From: Eubacteriales bacterium
GTDB lineage: Bacteria > Bacillota > Clostridia > Peptostreptococcales > Anaerovoracaceae
NCBI GenBank assembly: GCA_028692105.1
Contig: JAQUYC010000004.1
Span: forward strand, 23,454 to 87,453
Length of the DNA: 64,000 bases
Direction of reading: 5' to 3'
Shown piece after piece: positions 17,711 to 26,212 of this stretch; the first letter of the stretch is position 1; each line of letters begins with the position of its first letter. The notes under the pieces are model-generated. The model searched no databases. It was not told where the DNA came from and saw only the letters and a program-made list of their open reading frames with translations. The translations under genes and the position numbers were made by a program.

Positions 17711-18973
17711 ATGTTTACATGTGATAAAGAAAGAATGAAAAATAAAATCGAAATGTTCAGTAACTTTGGCGATGCGGGACATGGGGGGATAACCAGGTAC
17801 TCTCTTTCTCCTGAAGCACATCAGGCAAGGGACGAGTTTGTAAACAGAATGAAGGAAATAGGGGCATCAATTGAAACAGACGATATGGCCAATATATATG
17901 CTACTATTACCGGGTCAGAGCCAGGTCTGAAAAGAATAGTAATGGCTTCTCATGCAGACTCCGTTAAAAACGGCGGAAATTATGACGGCATATTAGGTGT
18001 CATAGGAGCTATGGAAGTTCTGGAAACCATAACTGCAGAAAATATACCTCACCGACATCCAATCACAGCCATGATCTGGACAAACGAAGAAGGATCTCTT
18101 TATCCTCCTGCGATGATGTCTTCCGGCGTTATCTGCAATGATTATCTGCCTGCGGATATCGGCAAGAATTTTAAGAAAGAAAAAATGCTTGCGTCAAAGA
18201 GTATTTTAGATAAAACAAGTACCTTTGGCGAAGCTCTTGACAAAAGTCCATACAAAGGAGACGGAAAAAACAGATTAAATCCAAATGACTATATGGCTAT
18301 GTTTGAATTTCATATAGAGCAAGGCCCGATACTGGAAGATGCCGGAAATGAGGTTGGTGTCGTAACTGCGGTGCTTGGCATGTTCAACTACAGGATCAGA
18401 TTCTTCGGACAAGCCGACCACGCCGGGACGACCCCTATGCATAAGAGACAAGATGCACTGTATGCAGCAGCCCAAGGACTCTGTTATCTTCATGAAGAAA
18501 TTGACAAACTGAAAACGCCTGGACTGCTTTACACAACCGGAGAAATCATGTGTCATCCGAACATTCACACCGTTATTCCCGATCTGGTCGACTTTTCAAT
18601 AGATGTAAGGCATGAGGATCCCGGGCTCAGGGCAAAAGTTCTTGATATCGTAAAAAGCCTCGAGAAAAAGGAATGGGCAAGATGTAAGTGCGAAGTAGAA
18701 TTGGCATGGCAGCGAGATACGGTTTACTTTGATAAGGAACTGGCCGGATATGTCAAGGAGGCTGCAGATGAGCTTGGGACCAAGAACCAGGTCATCAACA
18801 GCGGGGCGGGGCACGATGCTCAGTTTGTATCCTATATGATACCTACAACCATGATCTTTGCGCCATCCAAGGACGGCCACAGCCATTGCGAACCGGAATT
18901 TACTACAGTGGAACAATGCACTAAAGGTGCAAGCGTAATGCTGAATGCTGTTCTCAAGACTGATAGGAAATAA
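17711..18973 (+). CDS. M20-family amidohydrolase (hydantoinase/carbamoylase or allantoate-amidohydrolase type)
   Basis: 420 residues of a two-zinc M20 hydrolase with lid domain. Metal and catalytic signatures are 'ASHADSV', 'NYDGILGV', 'TNEEGSLYPP', 'FEFHIEQGPILE', the lid motif 'GQADHAGTTPM' and the terminal 'GHSHCEPEF'. The FHIEQGPxLE and QADHAGTTPM blocks are typical of N-carbamoyl-L-amino-acid hydrolases and allantoate amidohydrolases, which release ammonia and CO2 or an amino acid. I chose ATG 17711 because AAGGAG lies 9 nt upstream. It is 33 nt behind the symporter gene, suggesting an uptake and hydrolysis operon. Confidence 0.85.
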   Translation: MFTCDKERMKNKIEMFSNFGDAGHGGITRYSLSPEAHQARDEFVNRMKEIGASIETDDMANIYATITGSEPGLKRIVMASHADSVKNGGNYDGILGVIGAMEVLETITAENIPHRHPITAMIWTNEEGSLYPPAMMSSGVICNDYLPADIGKNFKKEKMLASKSILDKTSTFGEALDKSPYKGDGKNRLNPNDYMAMFEFHIEQGPILEDAGNEVGVVTAVLGMFNYRIRFFGQADHAGTTPMHKRQDALYAAAQGLCYLHEEIDKLKTPGLLYTTGEIMCHPNIHTVIPDLVDFSIDVRHEDPGLRAKVLDIVKSLEKKEWARCKCEVELAWQRDTVYFDKELAGYVKEAADELGTKNQVINSGAGHDAQFVSYMIPTTMIFAPSKDGHSHCEPEFTTVEQCTKGASVMLNAVLKTDRK

Positions 18974-18975
18974 TA

Positions 18976-19085
18976 CCGCTCATGCTGCGGGCGTTCTCAC
19001 AGAAACCGCCGACTTTGAGATGCTTCGCATCAAAGTCGGTAAAAGGTTTCACGGTTTCCTCTGAAAATACCCGCGGTTTTGCTAT
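18976..19085. repeat. Palindromic element family P, copy A
   Basis: Outer arms GGGCGTTCTCACAGAAACCG and CGGTTTCCTCTGAAAATACCC pair imperfectly. The centre holds an inner hairpin, CCGACTTTGAGATGC with GCATCAAAGTCGG. It starts directly after the stop of the amidohydrolase gene and ends before the 3' end of the FtsH-like gene, so it lies between convergent genes. There is no T-run, so it is more a REP-like or mobile palindrome than a classic terminator, though it may stabilise or end transcripts. Confidence 0.55.
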
Positions 19086-19105
19086 ATCCAAAGTGTTCGA
19101 TTTAA

Positions 19106-21019
19106 TTAAGAGATTAAAGGCATCTGGATATTTTGACTGCTGATAATATAGTCAATTTCGGCTTCGTCCAGCGTTTCCTTTTCCATGAGTGCAAGTGCAA
19201 GATGGTCTAACTTGTCTTTATTTACTGCCAGAAATTCTACAGTTTCCTTATACAGCTCATTTGCTAAAGCAGAAGCTTCTTCTATCATATTGAACTGGTT
19301 TGCTAACTGAGTCAAATCCAGCATCCCCTGATTACCCATCCCATAAATTGCTATATATTGCTTAATAATTTCTGTGGCTTGTTTGATATCCTCTGAAGCA
19401 CCGGTTGTGATCTCCTCGCTGCTGTTTAATAATATTTCTTCCGCTGCACGGCCGGCATACATTACTTTTATGAGACTTTTCAAGTATTTTTTACTTTTCA
19501 AAGGCATATCTTCAGGAGCGCGGAATGTTACCCCGCCTGCACCGGATGTGCTCTGAATTATCGTCACGGTGGTTACACCGTCATTAGTTAACAGCTTTGT
19601 TGCCAAAGTATGCCCTGATTCATGATAAGCTACCAGCCTTGCATAGTTATCGTCTTTGATTCGCTCTTTCTTATGCCCGTTCATGATGATTTTGAAAAAG
19701 GCGTCTTCTATATCTTCATTCATGATGTGGTCTTTATTTTTCATAGCTGCAATTAAAGCTGATTCGTTTAACAAATTCTCCAGCTCTGCTCCTGAAAATC
19801 CGCTTGTTTTCTTTGCAAGTGATTCGATTTGAACTTCTTCGGACATCTTTTTACCAGCGCTGTGAAGCCTTAGTATCTGATATCTGGCTTGCTTGTCCGG
19901 CAGATTGACAGCAATCTTCAAATCGAACCGACCGGGCCTTATCAGCGCTGGATCAAGAATATCAAGTCTGTTAGTAGCACAAATGGTCAGTATGCCATCT
20001 GAGGAAGTAAATCCGTCCAGCTCTGTCAACAAAGCGTTTATGGTCTGATCCCGTTCACTGTTATTGCTTTCTCCCCTGTTGCCGCCTATAGCATCCAGCT
20101 CATCAATGAAAACGATACAAGGAGATGACTTTCTTGCTTTCGAAAACAAATCCCGTATTCTGGAAGCACCGACGCCCACATATTTTTCAATGAAATCACT
20201 CCCGGAAGCCGAAAAAAAGGGCACATCCGCTTCTCCGGATATTGCTTTTGCAATTAATGTTTTTCCTGTTCCAGGAGGCCCATAAAGAATCAAGCCTTTT
20301 GTTGGACGGGCCCCTAAACTTTTATACTTGTAAGGATGTTTCAGAGAATCTACAAGCCGGAAAAGATCCGGCTTCAATTCATCAATTCCCTGGACTTCAC
20401 TGAATGTTATTCTTCTTTCCTGAGTAACCGGGTTCGTTTTATCCTTCTCTTTTGTGTTAACTGTTAATTTACCCGGGTTATATGATTTTCGACGCAATCT
20501 GATAAAGTACATAATAAAAAGCAGAGAGGATAACATCAGGCAGAAAAAAAAGAAAAAGCTGAATATATTGTTTGGCTTGGCCGAAGCCTGAAAAATCATC
20601 TGGCTGCTTCCGGGTTTCAAGACTCCCGTAAGCTCCATAGCCGTAATATAATCTTCTGAAACATCTATAGTAAAGTATGTGTTTTCCGTAGTTCTCAGTA
20701 AAAAGCTGTCTTCCGTTGTCATGGATACGGCTGCGATTTTCATATCAAAATTGAGCTCATAGAACATATCCTCTGTAATATTTTCCACTGTGACATATTG
20801 CGAAAGAGCATTTATATCTAATTTGTTGAGTCCCAATTTATTATAATCAGCAGTCTTTTCACCTTTAATTTCAGCAGTCCTTTCCCCTTCAATTGCTGTA
20901 ACATATGGTGATGGATGAGTGAATGCTTCCGAAACAGGAGATGCCCATAATGAAAACAATACGATAAAGATTATAATTAAGTAAAGTATATGCTTTATAC
21001 GATTTCTTTTTTTAGACAT
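19106..21019 (-). CDS. FtsH-type ATP-dependent zinc metalloprotease (paralogue)
   Basis: 637 residues. One N-terminal membrane segment (about 11-30), an extracytoplasmic domain and a second segment (about 165-185) precede the AAA module: Walker A 'GPPGTGKT', Walker B 'CIVFIDELDAIG', and SRH 'ATNRLDILDPALIRPGRFD'. The M41 protease site is 'HESGH'. It degrades membrane and soluble proteins using ATP. The extracytoplasmic part reads as weakly conserved, and the gene stands alone, away from the usual tilS-hpt-ftsH neighbourhood. It may therefore be a secondary FtsH. I chose ATG 21019; GAGGAGG lies 13 nt upstream, so the start is not certain. Confidence 0.88.
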   Translation of the reverse strand: MSKKRNRIKHILYLIIIFIVLFSLWASPVSEAFTHPSPYVTAIEGERTAEIKGEKTADYNKLGLNKLDINALSQYVTVENITEDMFYELNFDMKIAAVSMTTEDSFLLRTTENTYFTIDVSEDYITAMELTGVLKPGSSQMIFQASAKPNNIFSFFFFFCLMLSSLLFIMYFIRLRRKSYNPGKLTVNTKEKDKTNPVTQERRITFSEVQGIDELKPDLFRLVDSLKHPYKYKSLGARPTKGLILYGPPGTGKTLIAKAISGEADVPFFSASGSDFIEKYVGVGASRIRDLFSKARKSSPCIVFIDELDAIGGNRGESNNSERDQTINALLTELDGFTSSDGILTICATNRLDILDPALIRPGRFDLKIAVNLPDKQARYQILRLHSAGKKMSEEVQIESLAKKTSGFSGAELENLLNESALIAAMKNKDHIMNEDIEDAFFKIIMNGHKKERIKDDNYARLVAYHESGHTLATKLLTNDGVTTVTIIQSTSGAGGVTFRAPEDMPLKSKKYLKSLIKVMYAGRAAEEILLNSSEEITTGASEDIKQATEIIKQYIAIYGMGNQGMLDLTQLANQFNMIEEASALANELYKETVEFLAVNKDKLDHLALALMEKETLDEAEIDYIISSQNIQMPLIS

Positions 21020-21118
21020 ATCCTTAATGCTGCCTCCTCTCAAAAATAAACGGGTGTCATTGCAGTTATTATTCTTACCTTTTTATTTTTTGATATTTAT
21101 AAAAATAGAAATAAAAAG

Positions 21119-21154
21119 ACGATCTCCGGATGTAATTCCGCAAAGACCGTTTTT
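21119..21154 (-). terminator. Bidirectional intrinsic terminator downstream of lplA
   Basis: ACGATCT (21119-21125) pairs with AGACCGT (21144-21150) using one G-U pair, with an inner CCGGA/TTCCG-like pairing. T-rich tracts lie on both sides when each strand is read outward. On the minus strand it follows lplA, which ends at 21242; on the plus strand the T-run is TTTTTGATTTTT. It lies in the gap between lplA and the start of the FtsH-like gene. Confidence 0.5.
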
Positions 21155-21241
21155 GATTTTTATCCATGAAATCTAATGTTAAAAGTTCAATTTACAAAAA
21201 AATAATCAAGGAAGTTGTCAGCTCTAAGGTTTAGAGAGAAG

Positions 21242-22228
21242 TCACTTAAAAAGATTGTCTATCAGAACATTCTGTTCAAGCCCCCATATATAATGGCCGA
21301 TATTAATACCGATTGTCAATTTTTCTATTTTTGCCCTGTTGTAGGGCAAATCAATAAACACATCCGTCAGTTCTTTAATATCTCCCATCCCGAAAAAGTC
21401 TCCGTACATATTGAATCCTTTAATAATACCGGATTCCACATTCAGACGCACCTCGATCGTGCCTTTGTCAAAACGGAATACATTTTGATATGTAAATTTC
21501 GGTGTAACTCCATATACCCACTCCCAGGTGGAATATTTCCTGTCTGCAAGTGCTGATACAGCTAAGAAATCCGCTTCCGTCAGCCGGTAAAGATTTGCAT
21601 CAGGCACCTCGTCAATAACAGTTTTCAGAATGGTTTCTACAAACACATCCATAGAGATTTCTTCTGAAAGGAATTCGAAGATGTTTGCCACTCTGCTTTT
21701 TACCGATTTTGTACTCCTGTCTTGATACTTAGCAGGGGAAACATTAAGAGCATTGGCTATTGCTGTTAAATCAGAATTAAAAAGAAGAGTGCCGTGCTGT
21801 AAAATCTTATCGGACGACCTATATTGTGCGTTGCCTGATATTTTTTTGTCTCCTACAACGAGATCGTTTCTGCCGGAGAAGCTTGCATTGACGCCAAGTT
21901 TATGAAGCGCAGCCAATATTGGTTTTGAATAATCATGAAAGATCAGCTGTATATCACGTTTGTCGTTTTTGACAATAAAGCTGAAGTTCAGATTGCCCGA
22001 ATCATGGTAAACGGCGCCTCCGCCCGAGAGTCTGCGTACTACGTTGATGCCATTATCGGCCACGTATTTTTGATTAATTTCTGAATAAGCATTTTGATTT
22101 TTCCCGATTATAATACTTGGTGAATTGATATAAAGATAAAAAATATCATCATCGAACGTGGACAAAAAATATTCTTCTCCGGCTATGTTCTTGTAACAGC
22201 TGTTAAATGGACTGATAATACATTTCAT
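21242..22228 (-). CDS. lplA: Lipoate-protein ligase A
   Basis: 328 residues, usual for LplA. It has the lipoate/ATP-binding motif 'VVRRLSGGGAVYHDSGNLNF' and the downstream 'GRNDLVVGDKKISGNAQ', whose Lys is the conserved catalytic one, plus a C-terminal accessory domain. It activates free lipoate with ATP and attaches it to a lysine of E2 or glycine-cleavage H proteins. No lipoate-dependent complex is encoded nearby, so the target is elsewhere. The gene is monocistronic and ends near a terminator hairpin. Confidence 0.93.
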   Translation of the reverse strand: MKCIISPFNSCYKNIAGEEYFLSTFDDDIFYLYINSPSIIIGKNQNAYSEINQKYVADNGINVVRRLSGGGAVYHDSGNLNFSFIVKNDKRDIQLIFHDYSKPILAALHKLGVNASFSGRNDLVVGDKKISGNAQYRSSDKILQHGTLLFNSDLTAIANALNVSPAKYQDRSTKSVKSRVANIFEFLSEEISMDVFVETILKTVIDEVPDANLYRLTEADFLAVSALADRKYSTWEWVYGVTPKFTYQNVFRFDKGTIEVRLNVESGIIKGFNMYGDFFGMGDIKELTDVFIDLPYNRAKIEKLTIGINIGHYIWGLEQNVLIDNLFK

Positions 22229-22296
22229 AAAAACTTCCTCTCGTTAATTCAATCTACAAGTTTTGCAATATAGTATTGCAATTCAGAAAGATACTC

Positions 22297-23259
22297 TCAT
22301 TTCACATTAACACAGTTACTGTTATTGCCGGCAAGCCAGGATTGTAGATTGGATATTGCGATATCAATAAGCCGGGTTCTTGCTTCTTTGGTGCTCCATG
22401 CGATATGAGGCGTGATCACGCAATTTGGAAGCCCCAAAAGCGGATTGCCATCTGCAGGGGGTTCAACGGATAAAACGTCCAGACCGGCAGCAGATACTTT
22501 CCCTGACATAAGTGCACTTGCAAGGTCAATCTCATTGATCAGCGGACCTCTTGATGTGTTAAGCAGGATGACCCCGTCTTTCATCATAGATATGGCAGCC
22601 TTATTTATAAAGCCTTTGTTGTTCTCTGTCAGGGGGCAATGAAGGCTTATAATATCGGAATCAGCGAAAAGCTTATCCCTAAAGGTAAAGGAGATGGCTT
22701 TCGTCTCAAAAGAGAAATCAGGATAATTGCTTGCAATCAGCACCTTCATCCCGAATGCTTCCGCTATTTTTGCAACTTGCCGGCCTATATTTCCGAAACC
22801 TAAAATGCCGAAGGTTTTTCCGGAAAGTTCTACTTGAGGAGTCAGACTAAAACTGAAGTCCTTTGAGGCTTGCCACTGCCCGGAATTAACCGCATCGCGA
22901 TGAACCCCTATCTGGTTGCAGATTTCCAGCAGCAGAGAAAAAGTGAATTGGGCGACGGAGTCGGTTGAATATGCAGGAATATTGGTGACCGGAATATTTC
23001 GGGAAGTGGCGTATTTTAGATCTACCATGTTGATTCCGGTCGCCAGAACGCATATCCACTTTAGATTGGGGCACTTAGACATTACTTCGGCTGAAAGTAT
23101 GCATTTGCTTGTCATAACAACTTCGGCATCACCGATACGTGAGGCAACAAGCTCTTTTGGTGTTCTGTCATGCACAACCAATTCTCCGTATTTTTCGAGT
23201 CCCGTCCAGCTTAAGTCTCCGGGATTAATAGTATATCCGTCCAATATTACTATTTTCAT
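22297..23259 (-). CDS. D-isomer-specific 2-hydroxyacid dehydrogenase (paralogue 1)
   Basis: 320 residues with the NAD-binding 'GILGFGNIGRQVAKIAEAFG' and the catalytic Arg ('LLNTSRGPLINE'), Glu ('LDVLSVEPP') and His ('VITPHIAWST') of the family. It oxidises or reduces a D-2-hydroxyacid with NAD(H), most like glycerate or hydroxypyruvate reductases. GGAGG lies 5 nt before ATG 23259. A clear paralogue with the same N-terminal signature (MKIVILDG) lies at 30799-31743. The substrate cannot be assigned. Confidence 0.88.
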   Translation of the reverse strand: MKIVILDGYTINPGDLSWTGLEKYGELVVHDRTPKELVASRIGDAEVVMTSKCILSAEVMSKCPNLKWICVLATGINMVDLKYATSRNIPVTNIPAYSTDSVAQFTFSLLLEICNQIGVHRDAVNSGQWQASKDFSFSLTPQVELSGKTFGILGFGNIGRQVAKIAEAFGMKVLIASNYPDFSFETKAISFTFRDKLFADSDIISLHCPLTENNKGFINKAAISMMKDGVILLNTSRGPLINEIDLASALMSGKVSAAGLDVLSVEPPADGNPLLGLPNCVITPHIAWSTKEARTRLIDIAISNLQSWLAGNNSNCVNVK

Positions 23260-23313
23260 CATTACCTCCGTAATAACATTCTGCCTGACACATCAGTTCT
23301 TTCGGCAAAATCT

Positions 23314-23354
23314 CAGTAGAAATCTACAAATTCAAATTTGTAGATTTTTATCGT
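23314..23354. repeat. Repeat family H, copy 3 (truncated)
   Basis: CAGTAGAAATCTACAAATT followed by its hairpin partner AAATTTGTAGATTT and then TTTTTATCG. It joins the left end of copy 1 (CAGTAGAAATCTACAA) directly to a right-end-like TTTTTATCGT stretch (compare 14661-14670), as expected for an internally deleted derivative. The preceding ATAACATTCT also matches the flank of copy 1. It lies in the divergent gap between the dehydrogenase and mtnA, upstream of both. Confidence 0.45.
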
Positions 23355-23532
23355 CATATAACATATAAAATCATTCTAAATTTATGGTAAAATACATTTA
23401 CCTGATTGCCTGTTTGTGATACAAATGAATGGCAAACTGCTTAGTGATTAATTATACAAACATTACGATTAAAAGACAAGAGACGACATCAGATAAAAAG
23501 CACGAAAAATGAACGAGAATCAAGGAGGAACC

Positions 23533-24672
23533 ATGCAGATTTTAGATATAGCGCCTGTAAAATATGAAGAAGACAAAATGCTGATTCTTGATCAAACACA
23601 GCTTCCCGGCGAAACGGTCTACTTAGAGATGAATACAAAGGAAGATGTTCGTGATGCGATATATAAGCTGAAAGTAAGAGGAGCCCCGGCAATAGGAGTG
23701 GCTGCAGGATATGGATTGTATATTTGTGCAAGAGACATATCAGCGAAGGATTATAATGATTTTTACCGTCAATTTATGGATATAAAAAACTATATTGCAT
23801 CTTCAAGACCGACAGCAGTAAATCTGTTCTGGGCTCTTAATCGTTTGGAAGTGCGTGTCAGGGAATTTGAAAATCATACCATAGGAGATCAATCTGTACA
23901 GGATCATAAGAATGGTAAAGATCTTCAGGAAAATACAGAAAACAGGCATTTATGGAAGAACACTCAAATCATGATAAAGACAGCAATCCTTGAAGAGGCC
24001 GAAAATATCAGGATTGAGGATGAAGACGCCTGCCGTGCTATGGGAGAATACGGCTTAACACTTCTCAGGCCAGGAATGGGTATATTAACTCACTGCAATG
24101 CCGGAACAATTGCGACTGCAAAATATGGGACTTGTCTTGCACCCCTTTATATCGGTCACGAAAAAGGGTACGGCTTCAAGGTTTTTGCAGACGAGACAAG
24201 ACCTCTGCTTCAAGGGGCAAGGCTGACAGCATGGGAACTGAACAATGCAGGTATCGATACCACTCTGATCTGTGATAACATGGCTTCTATCGTTATGAAG
24301 AACGGGTGGGTTGATGCTGTGGTCGTAGGCTGTGACAGAATGGCCGCAAACGGAGACGGTGCCAATAAAATCGGAACCTCGGGCTTGGCGATTCTTGCTC
24401 ATGAGTATGGAATCCCGTTTTATATGTTTGTCCCCACTTCAACCATAGATATGAACACAAAGAATGGTGACGACATCCACATAGAATTAAGAGACGGCGA
24501 TGAGATATATAAGCTTTGGTACGAGAAACCCATGGCACCGGAAGGTATAAAAACTTATAACCCAGCATTTGATGTAACTGCGGCAAAGTATATTACCGCG
24601 GTTGTAACTGAAAAAGGGATCCTGTATCCTCCTTACGAAGAAAGCATCCGAAAATTGTTTGAGCAGCGATAG
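23533..24672 (+). CDS. mtnA: S-methyl-5-thioribose-1-phosphate isomerase
   Basis: 379 residues of the eIF2B-like isomerase family. Signatures are 'KVRGAPAIGVAAGYGL', 'LTHCNAGTIATAKYGT' (catalytic Cys) and 'VGCDRMAANGDGANKIGTSG' (catalytic Asp). It converts methylthioribose-1-phosphate to methylthioribulose-1-phosphate in methionine or 5'-deoxynucleoside salvage. It has an extra charged segment of about 30 residues around positions 120-150 (FENHTIGDQSVQDHKNGKD and onward), which makes it longer than the usual 345-355. I chose ATG 23533 with AAGGAGG 5 nt upstream. No other mtn genes are adjacent. Confidence 0.9.
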   Translation: MQILDIAPVKYEEDKMLILDQTQLPGETVYLEMNTKEDVRDAIYKLKVRGAPAIGVAAGYGLYICARDISAKDYNDFYRQFMDIKNYIASSRPTAVNLFWALNRLEVRVREFENHTIGDQSVQDHKNGKDLQENTENRHLWKNTQIMIKTAILEEAENIRIEDEDACRAMGEYGLTLLRPGMGILTHCNAGTIATAKYGTCLAPLYIGHEKGYGFKVFADETRPLLQGARLTAWELNNAGIDTTLICDNMASIVMKNGWVDAVVVGCDRMAANGDGANKIGTSGLAILAHEYGIPFYMFVPTSTIDMNTKNGDDIHIELRDGDEIYKLWYEKPMAPEGIKTYNPAFDVTAAKYITAVVTEKGILYPPYEESIRKLFEQR

Positions 24673-24736
24673 TGAGGATAAAATATTCCTCCTCTTAAAA
24701 CGGCAGATACAGCTAAGTTTGGACAAGGAGTACGAT

Positions 24737-25519
24737 ATGTCTTATAAAATAAAACTGGATATATTTGAAGGACCTTTTGATCTTCTGGTCTATCTGATTG
24801 AAAATGCGAGGATGAGTATCTATGATATTCAAATTTCGGAAATCACAGATCAATACCTAAGATATCTAAAGCGTATGCAAGCGCTGGATATAAATGTTGC
24901 AACGGAATTTATGGTTTTAGCCGCAGCCCTGATTGAAATCAAGTCAAAGATGCTGCTGCCAAGAATGAAACAGGATGGCGGCGTGCTTGCGGAAGAAGAT
25001 CCCCGGACAGAACTGGTACAAAGGATTCTGGAATACAAACGCTTCAAGACCGCAGCAGAGCTATTGGAGCAGCAAGAAGAATATAATCAGCGGATATTTG
25101 AGAAACCAAAAGAGGATTTAACGCTGTTCGCATCAGAAGCAGAGGAATATCTGAACCTTGATCTGAAACAGTTTGTGAAGGTATTCCACTTATTTCTCAG
25201 GAAAAAGAAAAACCTTGAGGATATACAAAGGAATTATAGTCGGGTGGAAAGACGGACAGTTTCAGTGGAGTCAAAGATCGATCATATTAAAAGTGTATTT
25301 CGGGTAAAGGCTAAAAGGAGGCTGAATTTCAAAGAACTGCTGGCACCGCAAAGTAATAGAAGTGATGTGGTGATTACCTTCGTATCCGTGTTGGAAATGA
25401 TGAGACAAAAAACCATGATGGCAAAGCAAAATGTAAATTTCGGAGAAATCATACTGAGCTTAAACGATAATACCGGCAACGGAAAGAAGAATCCGGCGGA
25501 AGGAGATATAGTGTCATGA
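24737..25519 (+). CDS. scpA: Segregation and condensation protein A
   Basis: 260 residues of the kleisin subunit of the SMC condensin. The N-terminus is typical ('KLDIFEGPFDLLVYLIENA', 'DIQISEITDQYLRYL'), with 'EFMVLAAALIEIKSKMLLP' following, and a winged-helix C-terminus. It bridges SMC heads and, with ScpB, helps compact and segregate chromosomes. I chose ATG 24737, with AAGGAG 6 nt upstream. Its end overlaps the start of scpB by 4 nt (ATGA), implying translational coupling. Confidence 0.95.
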   Translation: MSYKIKLDIFEGPFDLLVYLIENARMSIYDIQISEITDQYLRYLKRMQALDINVATEFMVLAAALIEIKSKMLLPRMKQDGGVLAEEDPRTELVQRILEYKRFKTAAELLEQQEEYNQRIFEKPKEDLTLFASEAEEYLNLDLKQFVKVFHLFLRKKKNLEDIQRNYSRVERRTVSVESKIDHIKSVFRVKAKRRLNFKELLAPQSNRSDVVITFVSVLEMMRQKTMMAKQNVNFGEIILSLNDNTGNGKKNPAEGDIVS

Positions 25520-26106
25520 CTGCTAAAAAAACCATAAAGTCTGCCTTTGAATCCATGCTCTTTGTTTGGGGAGAACCTCTTGATGTCAGTATAGCCGCAG
25601 AGATATTCAATATCAGCAGGAAAGATGCTTACGACTGCTTCAAAGAACTGCAGGCAGAATATGAACAGGAAGGCAGGGGAATCCGGATTAGAGAAATTGA
25701 TAAAACATTTCAATACTGCACCTACGTAGAAAACAGTGAATACATAGAACGGCTCTGTAATCCGGCTAAGGAGAAAAGGCTGTCACAATCGGCATTAGAA
25801 GTTCTTGCAATCATAGCTTATAAGCAGCCCGTGACCAGGGGGGAAATCGAATCTATCCGCGGGATCAAATGTGAAAGGGTGATAGAAGGTCTTGTAAAGA
25901 AAGACCTTATCGCGGAGGTCGGAAGATCTGCGGGAATCGGAAGACCGATACTTTACGGTACAACTCCTGCATTTTTAAAAAATTTTGGCTTTAAAGACCT
26001 AAAAGATCTGCCTGAGATCGACGATATAGAGAGCATCGTTTGTAAAAATGAAGAGTCTGATACTCTTGATCTTCAGCAAATCTCTATTGATTTTATAAAA
26101 TCGTAA
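25516..26106 (+). CDS. scpB: Segregation and condensation protein B
   Basis: 196 residues, normal for ScpB. Two winged-helix domains include 'SALEVLAIIAYKQPVTRGEI' and 'RSAGIGRPILYGTTPAFLKNFGF'. It is the dimeric partner of ScpA in the SMC complex. It starts within the last codons of scpA (ATGA overlap). About 105 nt separate it from the carboxypeptidase gene, the usual neighbour in Clostridia. Confidence 0.95.
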   Translation: MTAKKTIKSAFESMLFVWGEPLDVSIAAEIFNISRKDAYDCFKELQAEYEQEGRGIRIREIDKTFQYCTYVENSEYIERLCNPAKEKRLSQSALEVLAIIAYKQPVTRGEIESIRGIKCERVIEGLVKKDLIAEVGRSAGIGRPILYGTTPAFLKNFGFKDLKDLPEIDDIESIVCKNEESDTLDLQQISIDFIKS

Positions 26107-26163
26107 AAAAGTTTTACGGTGACGTTATTTCTTTACTCAAATCGAAACATAATATTACCATGA

Positions 26164-26206
26164 ATATCTCCTTCGCAAGTACAGAAAATAACCGTGAAGG
26201 AGATAT
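26164..26206 (+). promoter_or_regulatory. Hairpin covering the carboxypeptidase ribosome binding site
   Basis: ATATCTCCTTC (26164-26174) is the exact complement of GAAGGAGATAT (26196-26206), separated by 21 nt. The right arm contains the Shine-Dalgarno sequence GAAGGAG, 10 nt before ATG 26213. A transcript through this region could hide the ribosome binding site in an 11-bp stem, giving translational control by temperature, a protein or upstream translation. Confidence 0.5.
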
Positions 26207-26212
26207 ATTTAT

